The notes beneath the pieces are model-generated. The model saw only the letters and a list, made by a program, of their open reading frames with translations, did no database searches and was not told the DNA's origin. Positions 7,417 to 14,996 of a DNA stretch of 38,183 nucleotides are shown here, in pieces. The stretch's first letter is position 1, and every line of letters starts with the position of its first letter. The DNA is taken from contig CAMHPC010000009.1 of assembly GCA_946186945.1 (NCBI GenBank), positions 1-38,183 on the forward strand, written 5' to 3'. The stretch comes from an uncultured Prevotella sp. Lineage in GTDB: Bacteria; Bacteroidota; Bacteroidia; Bacteroidales; Bacteroidaceae. Made by a program: the position numbers and the translations under genes.

Positions 7417-7725
7417 ATGACTACCGCCTCCACTGACAAATACTACTACCTCAGAGACCACCTCGGCAGCGTGAGGGTGGTGTTCAACGAGCAGGACTCC
7501 ACGGAGCAGGTGAACCACTACTACGCTGGCGGTGCACTGATGGACACGAGCACAGGTTCGGCGGAGCAGCCGATGAAGTACAACGGCAAGGAACTGCTCA
7601 GGGAGTGGAGCATGGATGCCTACGACTACGGCGCTAGGTGGATGCTGCCCGTCACAGGTCCGTTGTTCACCCAGATTGACCCGCTATGCGAAAAGTACTA
7701 CGACACGTCACCCTACTCCTACTGC
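7417..7725 (+). pseudogene. Orphan Rhs-repeat core fragment
   Basis: About 103 codons match the RHS-repeat-associated core of large polymorphic-toxin or wall-associated proteins. The order is YYLRDHLGSVRVV, a Y-rich strand ending HYYAGGALM, KYNGKELL, YDYGARWM, a Q-I-D-P motif and finally SPYSYC. Normal proteins continue with an N-P-x-N-x-x-D-P-x-G motif and a variable toxin domain; here similarity stops at the cysteine codon 7723-7725 and a palindromic repeat begins at 7726. The 5' part, normally over a thousand residues, is missing. An ATG exists at 7417 but there is no promoter. I call it a non-functional remnant. Confidence 0.85.
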
Positions 7726-7840
7726 AAGGGCAAAAGCGAAGTTGTTCACTTGCTTTTGCCCTTTCAGGGCGACTATTCTTTCGCACTACCACCCAGGGCG
7801 ATGCCCTGTGCTTAGGGCTCACTGCCCCTTCAGGCCGTTT
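7726..7840. repeat. Palindrome-rich (REP-like) repeat element
   Basis: The element opens with AAGGGCAAAAGC (7726-7737), perfectly inverted as GCTTTTGCCCTT (7752-7763) around a 14-nt loop. Then come GCCCT/AGGGC (7758-7762/7766-7770), CAGGGC/GCCCTG (7794-7799/7803-7808) and GGGC/GCCC (7814-7817/7824-7827). Such GC-rich nested palindromes resemble dispersed REP-like repeats of Bacteroidales genomes, but I cannot check its copy number. It begins exactly where the Rhs similarity ends. Confidence 0.65.
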
Positions 7841-7919
7841 ATAGAATAGTCATGCGAAACTTGAATTAAAAAATATTTAAAACAATTGTTCGTTAAAAAT
7901 TCAACATATGGCCTAACGG

Positions 7920-8391
7920 CTAATCCGCGGAGCCAAAGAGTTCTTTGAAAATGTGACTAATTAAAGTTTGGTTCGGTCGGTATCGGGTTGCCTCAAAAAT
8001 TCGTTTCGTCAGGAACGTGTTGGTCATCAGCAACTTGAAGTTAGACATGGAATATTCCATCCCTCTTTCCTTCATCATGACCTTGACCACGTTCAGCGAG
8101 GCGAAAGATGCGTTGAAAGCGCAGTCGAGCTTGTTGGCATCCCTTGCCTGAGAGCGTGGTGTCTGCAGAGAAAAACTGTTTGCGTTTCTTGTCGGGCATG
8201 ATCCAGATGACGAGACGTACTTTGCACTTCATAGCCTTTGAATAGACCTGATGGGTACGTAGCATCATACAGTTATGGCTGTCAATGTCAATCAAGCCAA
8301 GACCCATGATTTCCAGTCCATGCTTCACGGCACAGGCACATCCCGACCAGAAACGACCAATATGCGGAGTCCACGATGGCCTCCTTGCATA
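7920..8391 (-). pseudogene. Decayed DDE transposase (IS4-like), C-terminal half
   Basis: Read on the minus strand, 8391 to about 8172 gives the strand region before the last catalytic residue (HGLEIM, CMMLRTHQVYSKAMKCK, VRLVIWIMPDKKRK, FFSADTTLSG). From about 8160 to the TAG at 7922-7920 a different frame gives SQARDANKLDCAFNASFASLN, then KVMMKE, MSNFKLLMTN and RIFEATRYRPNQ, the C-terminus of the same family. The segment that should lie between, with the conserved R-F-Q-I-E-F-type glutamate motif, is missing, and the frame changes there. The N-terminal half is also absent. It cannot make an active enzyme. I see no clear terminal inverted repeats. Confidence 0.8.
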
Positions 8392-8609
8392 TGCTCGTGT
8401 ATATCAAAGCATGATATTAACCTGAATAATTCACAGAAGTATATTTCTTGGGGCTCTCTATTTGGTTGGTGCTATAAGTCTGATTGTTATTTTCGATCTC
8501 TTTTTGTATAACACCAAATTCTTAAAAAATGCAAAAAATGAAGATATATAATAAGGTGGATGAAAAGTTATTTCTAATTTTGCCGCCCGATAAACGTACC
8601 AAGTATTTT
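8392..8609. other. AT-rich topA upstream region with a possible membrane-protein scrap
   Basis: No intact gene is seen here. On the plus strand, 8426-8551 translates to a hydrophobic segment (FLGALYLVGAISLIVIFD) followed by a polar end and a TAA. This resembles the last transmembrane helix of a lost membrane protein but could be chance in AT-rich DNA. The topA -7 box lies at 8575-8582. Confidence 0.35.
8575..8582 (+). promoter_or_regulatory. -7 box of the topA operon
   Basis: TAATTTTG is followed after 27 nt by the topA ATG at 8610. No good TTTG is visible 19-21 nt upstream, so the assignment rests on the -7 box alone. Confidence 0.5.
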
Positions 8610-10934
8610 ATGCAAGAGAATTTAGTGATTGTGGAGAGTCCTGCCAAAGCCAAGACCATTGAGCGGTTTTTGGGAGCAGACTACAAGGTAATGTCGAGTT
8701 TCGGACATATACGCGACCTGAGAAAGAAGGAAATAAGTATTGACCTCGACACCCTCGAACCTCATTATGAGATACCCGAGGAGAAAAAGAAACTGGTGAG
8801 CGAACTGCGGGCACAGGCCAAGAAAGCCACCAAGGTGTGGCTGGCAAGTGATGAGGACCGCGAGGGTGAAGCCATATCATGGCACCTGTGCGAGGTGCTC
8901 GGGCTGGACGAGGCGAAGACCAACCGTATCGTATTCCATGAGATAACGAAGTCTGCCATACTCGAGGCTATACAGCACCCCCGGCACATAGACATGAACC
9001 TGGTGAATGCCCAACAGGCACGACGGGTGCTCGACCGCATAGTGGGCTTCCGCCTCTCACCGGTGCTCTGGCGTAAGGTGAAACCCGCACTGAGCGCAGG
9101 CAGGGTGCAGAGTGTGGCGGTGAGGCTGATAGTGGACCGTGAGCGCGAGATACAGCAGTTTGAGAGCGAGACCTACTACCGCGTGGCTGCCATATTCAAA
9201 TATACACTGCCCGATGGCACTCAGAGTGAGATAAAGGCTGAACTCAGCAACCGCATGAAGAGCCGGGAGGAGGCCATGGCTCTGCTCGAGAAGTGCAGCA
9301 ATGCCACATTCCATGTAGAGAGCGTAAGCAAGAAACCTCTCAAGCGCATGCCGGCACCACCCTTCACCACCTCTACACTGCAACAGGAAGCCGCCAGGAA
9401 ACTGGGATTCACCGTGTCGCAGACTATGATGGTGGCACAACACCTCTACGAGAACGGATATATCACATACATGCGTACCGACTCCGTCAACCTCTCTTCA
9501 CTGTGCATGGGACAGAGCAAGACAGAGGTGCTCAACCTCTTCGGCAAGGAATACAGCAAACCCCGCAACTTCCAGACTCATACCAAAGGGGCACAGGAGG
9601 CTCACGAGGCCATACGCCCCACACAGATGGACAGACAACAGATAGAGGGCAACGCACAGGAGCGCAAACTCTATGAACTGATATGGAAACGTACGCTGGC
9701 TTCGCAAATGGCTGAGGCACAATTGGAAAAGACTACTATCGTGATAGCAACCGATGACAGCAAGGGCAACCGACTCAGCGAGACTTTCGTGGCAAACGGT
9801 GAGGTGGTGAAGTTTGACGGTTTCATGAAGGTATATCACGAATCTACCGATGACGAACCGTCCATCGATGAGGACAAAGACCGTATGCTGCCACCCATAC
9901 ATGAGGGTGCCACACTCGCATACCAAGAGGTGAATGCCACACAACGCTTCACACAGAGCCCCCTGCGCTACACCGAGGCCAGCCTGGTACATAAACTCGA
10001 GGAACTGGGCATCGGACGACCCTCTACTTACGCTCCTACCATCAGCACCATACAACAGCGCGAATACGTGCAGAAAGGCGACAAGAAAGGCGAAGAACGT
10101 ACCTACGTGGTCGACTCACTGAAAAACGGAAAAATCTCTACCACCGAAAGGAAAGAGGTGGTGGGCGGCGACAAAGGCAAACTGCTGCCTACCGACACCG
10201 GCATAGTGGTAAACGACTTCCTCATGCAGTACTTCCCCGAGATCATGGACTATAACTTCACTGCTACCGTGGAGACTCAATTTGACAAGATAGCCGAGGG
10301 CAAGGCGCAGTGGGTCAGCATGATAAAGAAATTCTACAAGGGCTTTGAACCCGTGGTGGAACGCACTATGAACATACGTGCTGAGCATAAAGCAGGAGAA
10401 CGACAGATAGGTACCGACCCCAAGAGCGGACGACCAGTGTTCGTGAAGATAGGACGCTTCGGACCGATAGTGCAGATAGGTACTGCCGACGACAAGGAGA
10501 AACCTCTATTCGCACAACTGCCCACAGACAAGAGCATGGAGACCATCACCATAGAAGAGGCTCTGCAACTCTTCGGACTGCCACGCACCGTGGGCGAATA
10601 CGAGGGATACGATGTGGTAATAGGAGCAGGACGCTTCGGACCATACGTGCTGCACAACAAGAAGTATGTGTCGCTGCCTAAGACCGAAGACCCCTATACC
10701 GTGACTCTGGAGACGGCTGTGAAACTCATAGAGGAACACAGACAGCAGGAGGCTCAACGACACATCAAACTCTTCGAGGAGGATGACAAGATGGAGGTGC
10801 TCAACGGACGATACGGTCCATATATAGCATACGACGGCAAGAACTACAGACTGCCAAAGGCAAAACACGCTACCGCCGCTCAACTCACCTACGAGGAATG
10901 TATGGCTATAGTGAATGGCAGCAAAAAGAAATAA
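8610..10934 (+). CDS. topA: DNA topoisomerase I
   Basis: TopA relaxes negatively supercoiled DNA by single-strand cutting. The 774-residue protein starts with the Toprim domain (LVIVESPAKAKTIERFLG, then DEDREGEA at 81-88). The active-site tyrosine is Y287 in TYMRTDS. The C-terminal third carries repeats built on GRFGP or GRYGPY (IGRFGPIVQIG, AGRFGPYVLHNKKY, NGRYGPYIAYDGKNY). I start at ATG 8610 because homology begins at MQENLVIVES; an in-frame ATG at 8529 would add 27 unlike residues and precede the -7 box. It is first in topA-aroK-speA-argB, with 18 bp before aroK. The sequence just upstream is the decayed insertion patch, but the gene itself looks intact. Confidence 0.96.
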   Translation: MQENLVIVESPAKAKTIERFLGADYKVMSSFGHIRDLRKKEISIDLDTLEPHYEIPEEKKKLVSELRAQAKKATKVWLASDEDREGEAISWHLCEVLGLDEAKTNRIVFHEITKSAILEAIQHPRHIDMNLVNAQQARRVLDRIVGFRLSPVLWRKVKPALSAGRVQSVAVRLIVDREREIQQFESETYYRVAAIFKYTLPDGTQSEIKAELSNRMKSREEAMALLEKCSNATFHVESVSKKPLKRMPAPPFTTSTLQQEAARKLGFTVSQTMMVAQHLYENGYITYMRTDSVNLSSLCMGQSKTEVLNLFGKEYSKPRNFQTHTKGAQEAHEAIRPTQMDRQQIEGNAQERKLYELIWKRTLASQMAEAQLEKTTIVIATDDSKGNRLSETFVANGEVVKFDGFMKVYHESTDDEPSIDEDKDRMLPPIHEGATLAYQEVNATQRFTQSPLRYTEASLVHKLEELGIGRPSTYAPTISTIQQREYVQKGDKKGEERTYVVDSLKNGKISTTERKEVVGGDKGKLLPTDTGIVVNDFLMQYFPEIMDYNFTATVETQFDKIAEGKAQWVSMIKKFYKGFEPVVERTMNIRAEHKAGERQIGTDPKSGRPVFVKIGRFGPIVQIGTADDKEKPLFAQLPTDKSMETITIEEALQLFGLPRTVGEYEGYDVVIGAGRFGPYVLHNKKYVSLPKTEDPYTVTLETAVKLIEEHRQQEAQRHIKLFEEDDKMEVLNGRYGPYIAYDGKNYRLPKAKHATAAQLTYEECMAIVNGSKKK

Positions 10935-10952
10935 TCCTTACAACGATAAGAT

Positions 10953-11480
10953 ATGACGCGAGTCATCATCATAGGATATATGGGCTCTGGCAAGACTACT
11001 CTTGGCAGAGCCCTGTCGCGCACCATGCAACTGCCTTTCTATGACCTCGACTGGTACATAGAAACCCGCATGCATCGCACAGTATCTCAGATCTTTGAAG
11101 AACGGGGCGAAGATGGCTTCCGCCTGGTGGAACGCAATATGCTGCACGAGGTGGCTGAGTTTGAAGATGTTATCATCAGTTGCGGAGGTGGCACTCCCTG
11201 CTTCTTCGACAATATGGACTATCTCAATGCCCAAGGAGACACAGTCTACCTGAAAGCATCACCATCGGTGCTCTGCGCACACCTGAAGATGGCACGCACC
11301 GAACGACCGCTACTGAAAGGTAAAAATGATGAGCAACTGAAAGAATTTATCGAAGAACAGTTGCAGAAACGCGAACCTTTCTACTCTCAGGCACACCACG
11401 TGCTCGATGTGGATGTGCTCGACAATAGGGACAAGATACAACAGTCGGTTGAACAACTGAAAAACTTACTCAATTTATAA
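10953..11480 (+). CDS. aroK: Shikimate kinase
   Basis: This enzyme phosphorylates shikimate with ATP in the aromatic amino acid pathway. At 175 residues it is of normal size. The Walker A loop GYMGSGKT spans 8-15, the DLD motif for magnesium and substrate is at 31-33, the shikimate-binding arginine is R57 in GFRLVE, and the GGG loop is at 78-80. The lid arginine region is RTERPLL. It lies 18 bp after topA and 37 bp before speA, and no other shikimate gene is nearby. Confidence 0.95.
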   Translation: MTRVIIIGYMGSGKTTLGRALSRTMQLPFYDLDWYIETRMHRTVSQIFEERGEDGFRLVERNMLHEVAEFEDVIISCGGGTPCFFDNMDYLNAQGDTVYLKASPSVLCAHLKMARTERPLLKGKNDEQLKEFIEEQLQKREPFYSQAHHVLDVDVLDNRDKIQQSVEQLKNLLNL

Positions 11481-11517
11481 TTACCACAGTCTTACACTTT
11501 CAACATCTACTACCACT

Positions 11518-13410
11518 ATGAAGAAATGGACCATAGAAGACTCTAAGGAACTGTACAACATCAACGGTTGGGGCACTTCCTATTTCGGCATCAATGGCAA
11601 GGGCCACGTGTACGTCACACCCTGCAAAGACGAGACGCAGATAGACCTGCGCGAGGTGATGGACGAACTGGCACTGAGGGATGTGACACCGCCCATACTA
11701 CTGCGCTTTCCCGATATCCTGGACAATAGGATTGAAAAGACCTGGAGTTGCTTCAAGAAAGCAGCAGAGGAGTACGACTACAAAGGCGAGAACTATGTGG
11801 TGTACCCCATCAAAGTAAACCAGATGCAACCTGTTGTAGAGGAAATCATATCACACGGCAGGAAGTTCAACCTGGGGTTGGAAGCCGGCTCAAAGCCTGA
11901 ACTGCATGCGGTGATTGCCATGCAGTGCCAAAGCGACTCCATCATCGTGTGCAACGGATACAAGGACCAGAGTTACATAGAATTGGCTCTGCTGGCTCAG
12001 AAGATGGGTAAACAGATTTTCATCGTGGTGGAAAAGATGAATGAACTGGAGATTATATCCAGAGTGGCAAAGAAACTCAATGTAAGACCCAATATCGGCA
12101 TACGCATAAAACTGGCTTCCTCGGGCAGTGGCAAATGGGAGGAAAGTGGTGGCGATGCATCGAAATTCGGACTCACAAGCGCTGAACTGCTCGATGCCCT
12201 CGAACAACTGGACAAGAAGGGCATGCGCGACTGCCTCCGCCTCATCCACTTCCATATAGGGTCGCAAATCACTAAGATACGACGCATACAGACTGCACTC
12301 AGGGAAGCATCGCAGTTCTATGTGCAATTGCACAAGATGGGATACAACGTAGACTTCGTGGACTGCGGCGGCGGACTGGGTGTGGACTATGACGGCACAC
12401 GCTCGCCCAGCAGCGAGAGTTCGGTCAACTACTCCATACAGGAGTATGTGAACGACTGTATCTATACCTTCGTGGATGTGGCCAACCGAAACGGCATACC
12501 ACATCCAAATATCATCACCGAAAGCGGACGCTCGCTGGCTGCACACCACTCGGTACTCATCATAGATGTGCTCGAGACAGCCTCACTGCCAGAGATGCCG
12601 GAGGAGTTTGAGCCCGAGGCAGACAGCCACCAACTGGTGAAGGACCTGTACGAGATATGGGATAACCTCTCACCACGCAATGTGCTGGAGGACTGGCACG
12701 ATGCAGAACAGATACGCGACGAGGTGCTCGACCTCTTCAGTCACGGTATAGTAGACCTCAAGACCAGGGCAGATGTGGAAGCCATGTACTGGAGCGTGTG
12801 CCACGAAATCAACGCGCTGACCAAAAACCTGAAACATATCCCAGAGGAGTTGATGAATATCGACAAACTACTGGCCGACAAGTACTTCTGCAACTTCTCC
12901 CTGTTTCAGAGCCTGAGCGACTCTTGGGCCATAGACCAACTCTTCCCCATCATGCCCATACAGCGACTGGACGAACGCCCCACACGAAACGCCACCATAC
13001 AGGATATCACATGCGACAGCGATGGAAAGATAGCCAATTTCGTGACCAACCGCCACAACTCGCACTCACTGCCCATACATGCCATACGACGCAACGAGGA
13101 CTACTACCTCGGGGTGTTTCTCGTAGGCGCATACCAGGAGATACTGGGCGATATGCACAACCTCTTCGGCGATACCAATGCCGTACACGTGTCGGTGAAG
13201 GACGGTGAATACCACATCGACCAAATCATTGACGGCGAGACGGTGGAGGAGGTGCTGGAGTACGTGCAGTACAACCCCAAGAAACTGGTGAGACAATTGG
13301 AGATATGGGTGACTAAGAGTGTGAAAAACGGACGTATCACACTGGAGGAGGGCAAGGAATTTCTCAGCAACTATCGCAACGGACTTTACGGATATACTTA
13401 CTTGGAATAA
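11518..13410 (+). CDS. speA: Biosynthetic arginine decarboxylase
   Basis: SpeA converts arginine to agmatine, the entry to putrescine and spermidine synthesis. At 630 residues it has the family's usual length. The PLP-binding lysine is K99 in YPIKVNQ, followed by GLEAGSKPEL. The barrel includes HFHIGSQ and the glycine-rich FVDCGGGLGVDYDG stretch, then ESGRSLAAHHS. The C-terminal beta domain and helical insert are complete, ending at a TAA that shares its last base with the argB ATG (TAATG), so translation is coupled. Pairing an arginine consumer with an arginine-synthesis gene suggests shared control of the arginine pool. Confidence 0.95.
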   Translation: MKKWTIEDSKELYNINGWGTSYFGINGKGHVYVTPCKDETQIDLREVMDELALRDVTPPILLRFPDILDNRIEKTWSCFKKAAEEYDYKGENYVVYPIKVNQMQPVVEEIISHGRKFNLGLEAGSKPELHAVIAMQCQSDSIIVCNGYKDQSYIELALLAQKMGKQIFIVVEKMNELEIISRVAKKLNVRPNIGIRIKLASSGSGKWEESGGDASKFGLTSAELLDALEQLDKKGMRDCLRLIHFHIGSQITKIRRIQTALREASQFYVQLHKMGYNVDFVDCGGGLGVDYDGTRSPSSESSVNYSIQEYVNDCIYTFVDVANRNGIPHPNIITESGRSLAAHHSVLIIDVLETASLPEMPEEFEPEADSHQLVKDLYEIWDNLSPRNVLEDWHDAEQIRDEVLDLFSHGIVDLKTRADVEAMYWSVCHEINALTKNLKHIPEELMNIDKLLADKYFCNFSLFQSLSDSWAIDQLFPIMPIQRLDERPTRNATIQDITCDSDGKIANFVTNRHNSHSLPIHAIRRNEDYYLGVFLVGAYQEILGDMHNLFGDTNAVHVSVKDGEYHIDQIIDGETVEEVLEYVQYNPKKLVRQLEIWVTKSVKNGRITLEEGKEFLSNYRNGLYGYTYLE

Positions 13411-14180
13411 TGAAACAATCTCTTACTATAGTGAAGGTGGGCGGCGCTATCGTGGAAGACGAAGAGAGGCTGCAACGACTGATAAAAGACTTTGGCAATA
13501 TCGCCGGACGCAAGATTCTGGTGCACGGGGGTGGACGCAGTGCCACTCAGGTGGCTGCACAACTGGGCATAGAGAGCCATATGGTAAACGGCAGACGGGT
13601 GACGGATGCTGATATGCTCAGGGTGGTAACCATGGTGTATGGCGGACTGGTAAACAAGCATATAGTGGCTATGGCAGGGGCTGCCGGCATGGCTGCTCTG
13701 GGTCTCACCGGTGCCGACATGGATGTGGTGCGTGCTCACCGGCGTCCTGTGGGCGAGGTGGACTACGGTTTCGTGGGCGATGTGGAGCGCGTGGACGCAA
13801 AACGACTGTCGCTGCTGCTCGATGCAGGTATCACTCCTATCCTGGCTCCGCTCACACACGACGGACAAGGCTCCATGCTCAATACCAATGCCGACACCAT
13901 CGCCTCGGTGGCAGCACAGGCTCTGGCTTCGCTGTATGATGTCACGCTGATCTACTGTTTCGAGAAAAGTGGAGTACTCAGGGTGGCAGACGATGACAGC
14001 ACGGTAATACCTCGAATCACACGTGCCGACTACAACCAACTGGTGGCAGACGGTACTATAAGTGGGGGGATGATGCCGAAAATAGAGAATGCACTATCAG
14101 CCATCGATGCTGGTGTGCGCCAGGTCATCATTACTCTGGCTACTGCCATAGACGGACAGCACGGCACAGTGATAGAATAA
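13410..14180 (+). CDS. argB: Acetylglutamate kinase (amino-acid kinase family)
   Basis: The enzyme phosphorylates N-acetylglutamate, or N-succinylglutamate in some Bacteroidetes, in arginine synthesis. The 256-residue protein has K9 with the GG at 11-12, the HGGGRSAT loop (39-46) for substrate, the VNGRRVTD motif, NTNADTIAS and a lysine near the end in GGMMPKIENA. I cannot tell the acyl group preference from sequence alone. It is the last gene of the topA operon; its stop lies 12 bp from the convergent DUF4294 gene and no terminator hairpin is obvious. Confidence 0.93.
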   Translation: MKQSLTIVKVGGAIVEDEERLQRLIKDFGNIAGRKILVHGGGRSATQVAAQLGIESHMVNGRRVTDADMLRVVTMVYGGLVNKHIVAMAGAAGMAALGLTGADMDVVRAHRRPVGEVDYGFVGDVERVDAKRLSLLLDAGITPILAPLTHDGQGSMLNTNADTIASVAAQALASLYDVTLIYCFEKSGVLRVADDDSTVIPRITRADYNQLVADGTISGGMMPKIENALSAIDAGVRQVIITLATAIDGQHGTVIE

Positions 14181-14192
14181 TCCCTGCACGCT

Positions 14193-14861
14193 TCACAACT
14201 GCCCTGCCTCCACCAACAGCACCACACGCTCAGTCAGACGGTCAGTAGTATCAGGCTTATATTTCTTCTTCAGCGAGGCGCCGAAGGTCCAGGCAAACGC
14301 CTGCCAGAAACCAGCCCTGATGGGTCCCATGAAGGCCTTCAGTATGTCGTACGACGGTGAGTTGCACTCACGGTTGATGAGTTTAATGAGCAACTTACCC
14401 TGCGAGTAGGTGAGTTTCTTCATGCGTGGCTTATAGGTACTGTAGATATCGTCCTCCACACGTTTCATGTGCGCATCCTTCGACTTCTTGTCGGGCAGGG
14501 TCTGCAGATATTCGTAGGTCTCTATGATTATCTGGTTGCACTCTTTGGCTATAGGCAACACCTTCTTTACATTGCGCACCAAACGGTTGTACGACTGCTG
14601 CTGCTTGGCACTCTGCAGGGTCACAGGGGGATAGCAGTACACATTGCTCATGTCCATGAAGAGCACACTGTCGCCATCGAGCATGGCTTTTCCCACCCTC
14701 ACCGTAGGCACCATGTTGGGCTTGTCGCTCGGCTCCACATCCTCGGGATGAAGGGCTGCCTTCTTCAGCGTCTCAGCACCTCCCGCCAGGGGCTGCTGTG
14801 CATATGAGCTTATTGCAGCGCATAGGGCAAGGCTTATTAACATAGCGCGTATACTCTTCAT
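14193..14861 (-). CDS. Secreted DUF4294 protein
   Basis: The 222-residue protein has a signal peptide (MKSIRAMLISLALCAA, cleavage near SYAQQ at 22). The mature domain is mixed: an N-terminal beta part with VGKAMLDGDSVLFMD, then long helices with a lysine/arginine-rich pattern and an LTYSQGKLLIKLINREC motif, typical of DUF4294, a Bacteroidetes-only family of unknown function. It has its own -7 box and stands alone between argB and the M6 protease, to which it is divergent across about 135 bp. Confidence 0.85.
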   Translation of the reverse strand: MKSIRAMLISLALCAAISSYAQQPLAGGAETLKKAALHPEDVEPSDKPNMVPTVRVGKAMLDGDSVLFMDMSNVYCYPPVTLQSAKQQQSYNRLVRNVKKVLPIAKECNQIIIETYEYLQTLPDKKSKDAHMKRVEDDIYSTYKPRMKKLTYSQGKLLIKLINRECNSPSYDILKAFMGPIRAGFWQAFAWTFGASLKKKYKPDTTDRLTERVVLLVEAGQL

Positions 14862-14883
14862 TATTTCTTCGTTTTTTGCAGGG

Positions 14884-14891
14884 CAAAGTTA
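14884..14891 (-). promoter_or_regulatory. -7 box of the DUF4294 gene
   Basis: TAACTTTG is read on the minus strand at 14891-14884, giving a leader of about 18 nt. The -33 element is not convincing. Confidence 0.5.
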
Positions 14892-14931
14892 CTGTTTTCA
14901 GTCAGATAACAGTGCCTTTTAATCATTTTTT

Positions 14932-14962
14932 TTTGTTGATTTTACTTTTTTTGATAATTTTG
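14932..14962 (+). promoter_or_regulatory. Promoter of the M6 protease gene
   Basis: TTTG (14932-14935) and TAATTTTG (14955-14962) have a 19-nt spacer. The predicted start near 14967 gives a 30-nt leader to the ATG at 14997. Confidence 0.78.
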
Positions 14963-14996
14963 CAAGGTATTACGATAACACTTTAAAAAGGAAAAT

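Noticed and set aside
7726..7840. Possible CRISPR array
   Set aside because: The repeats are inverted and overlapping, not direct repeats with regular spacers.
8041..8511. Intact-looking short ORFs on both strands in the transposase remnant
   Set aside because: They are pieces of one decayed transposase or its antisense, not separate genes.
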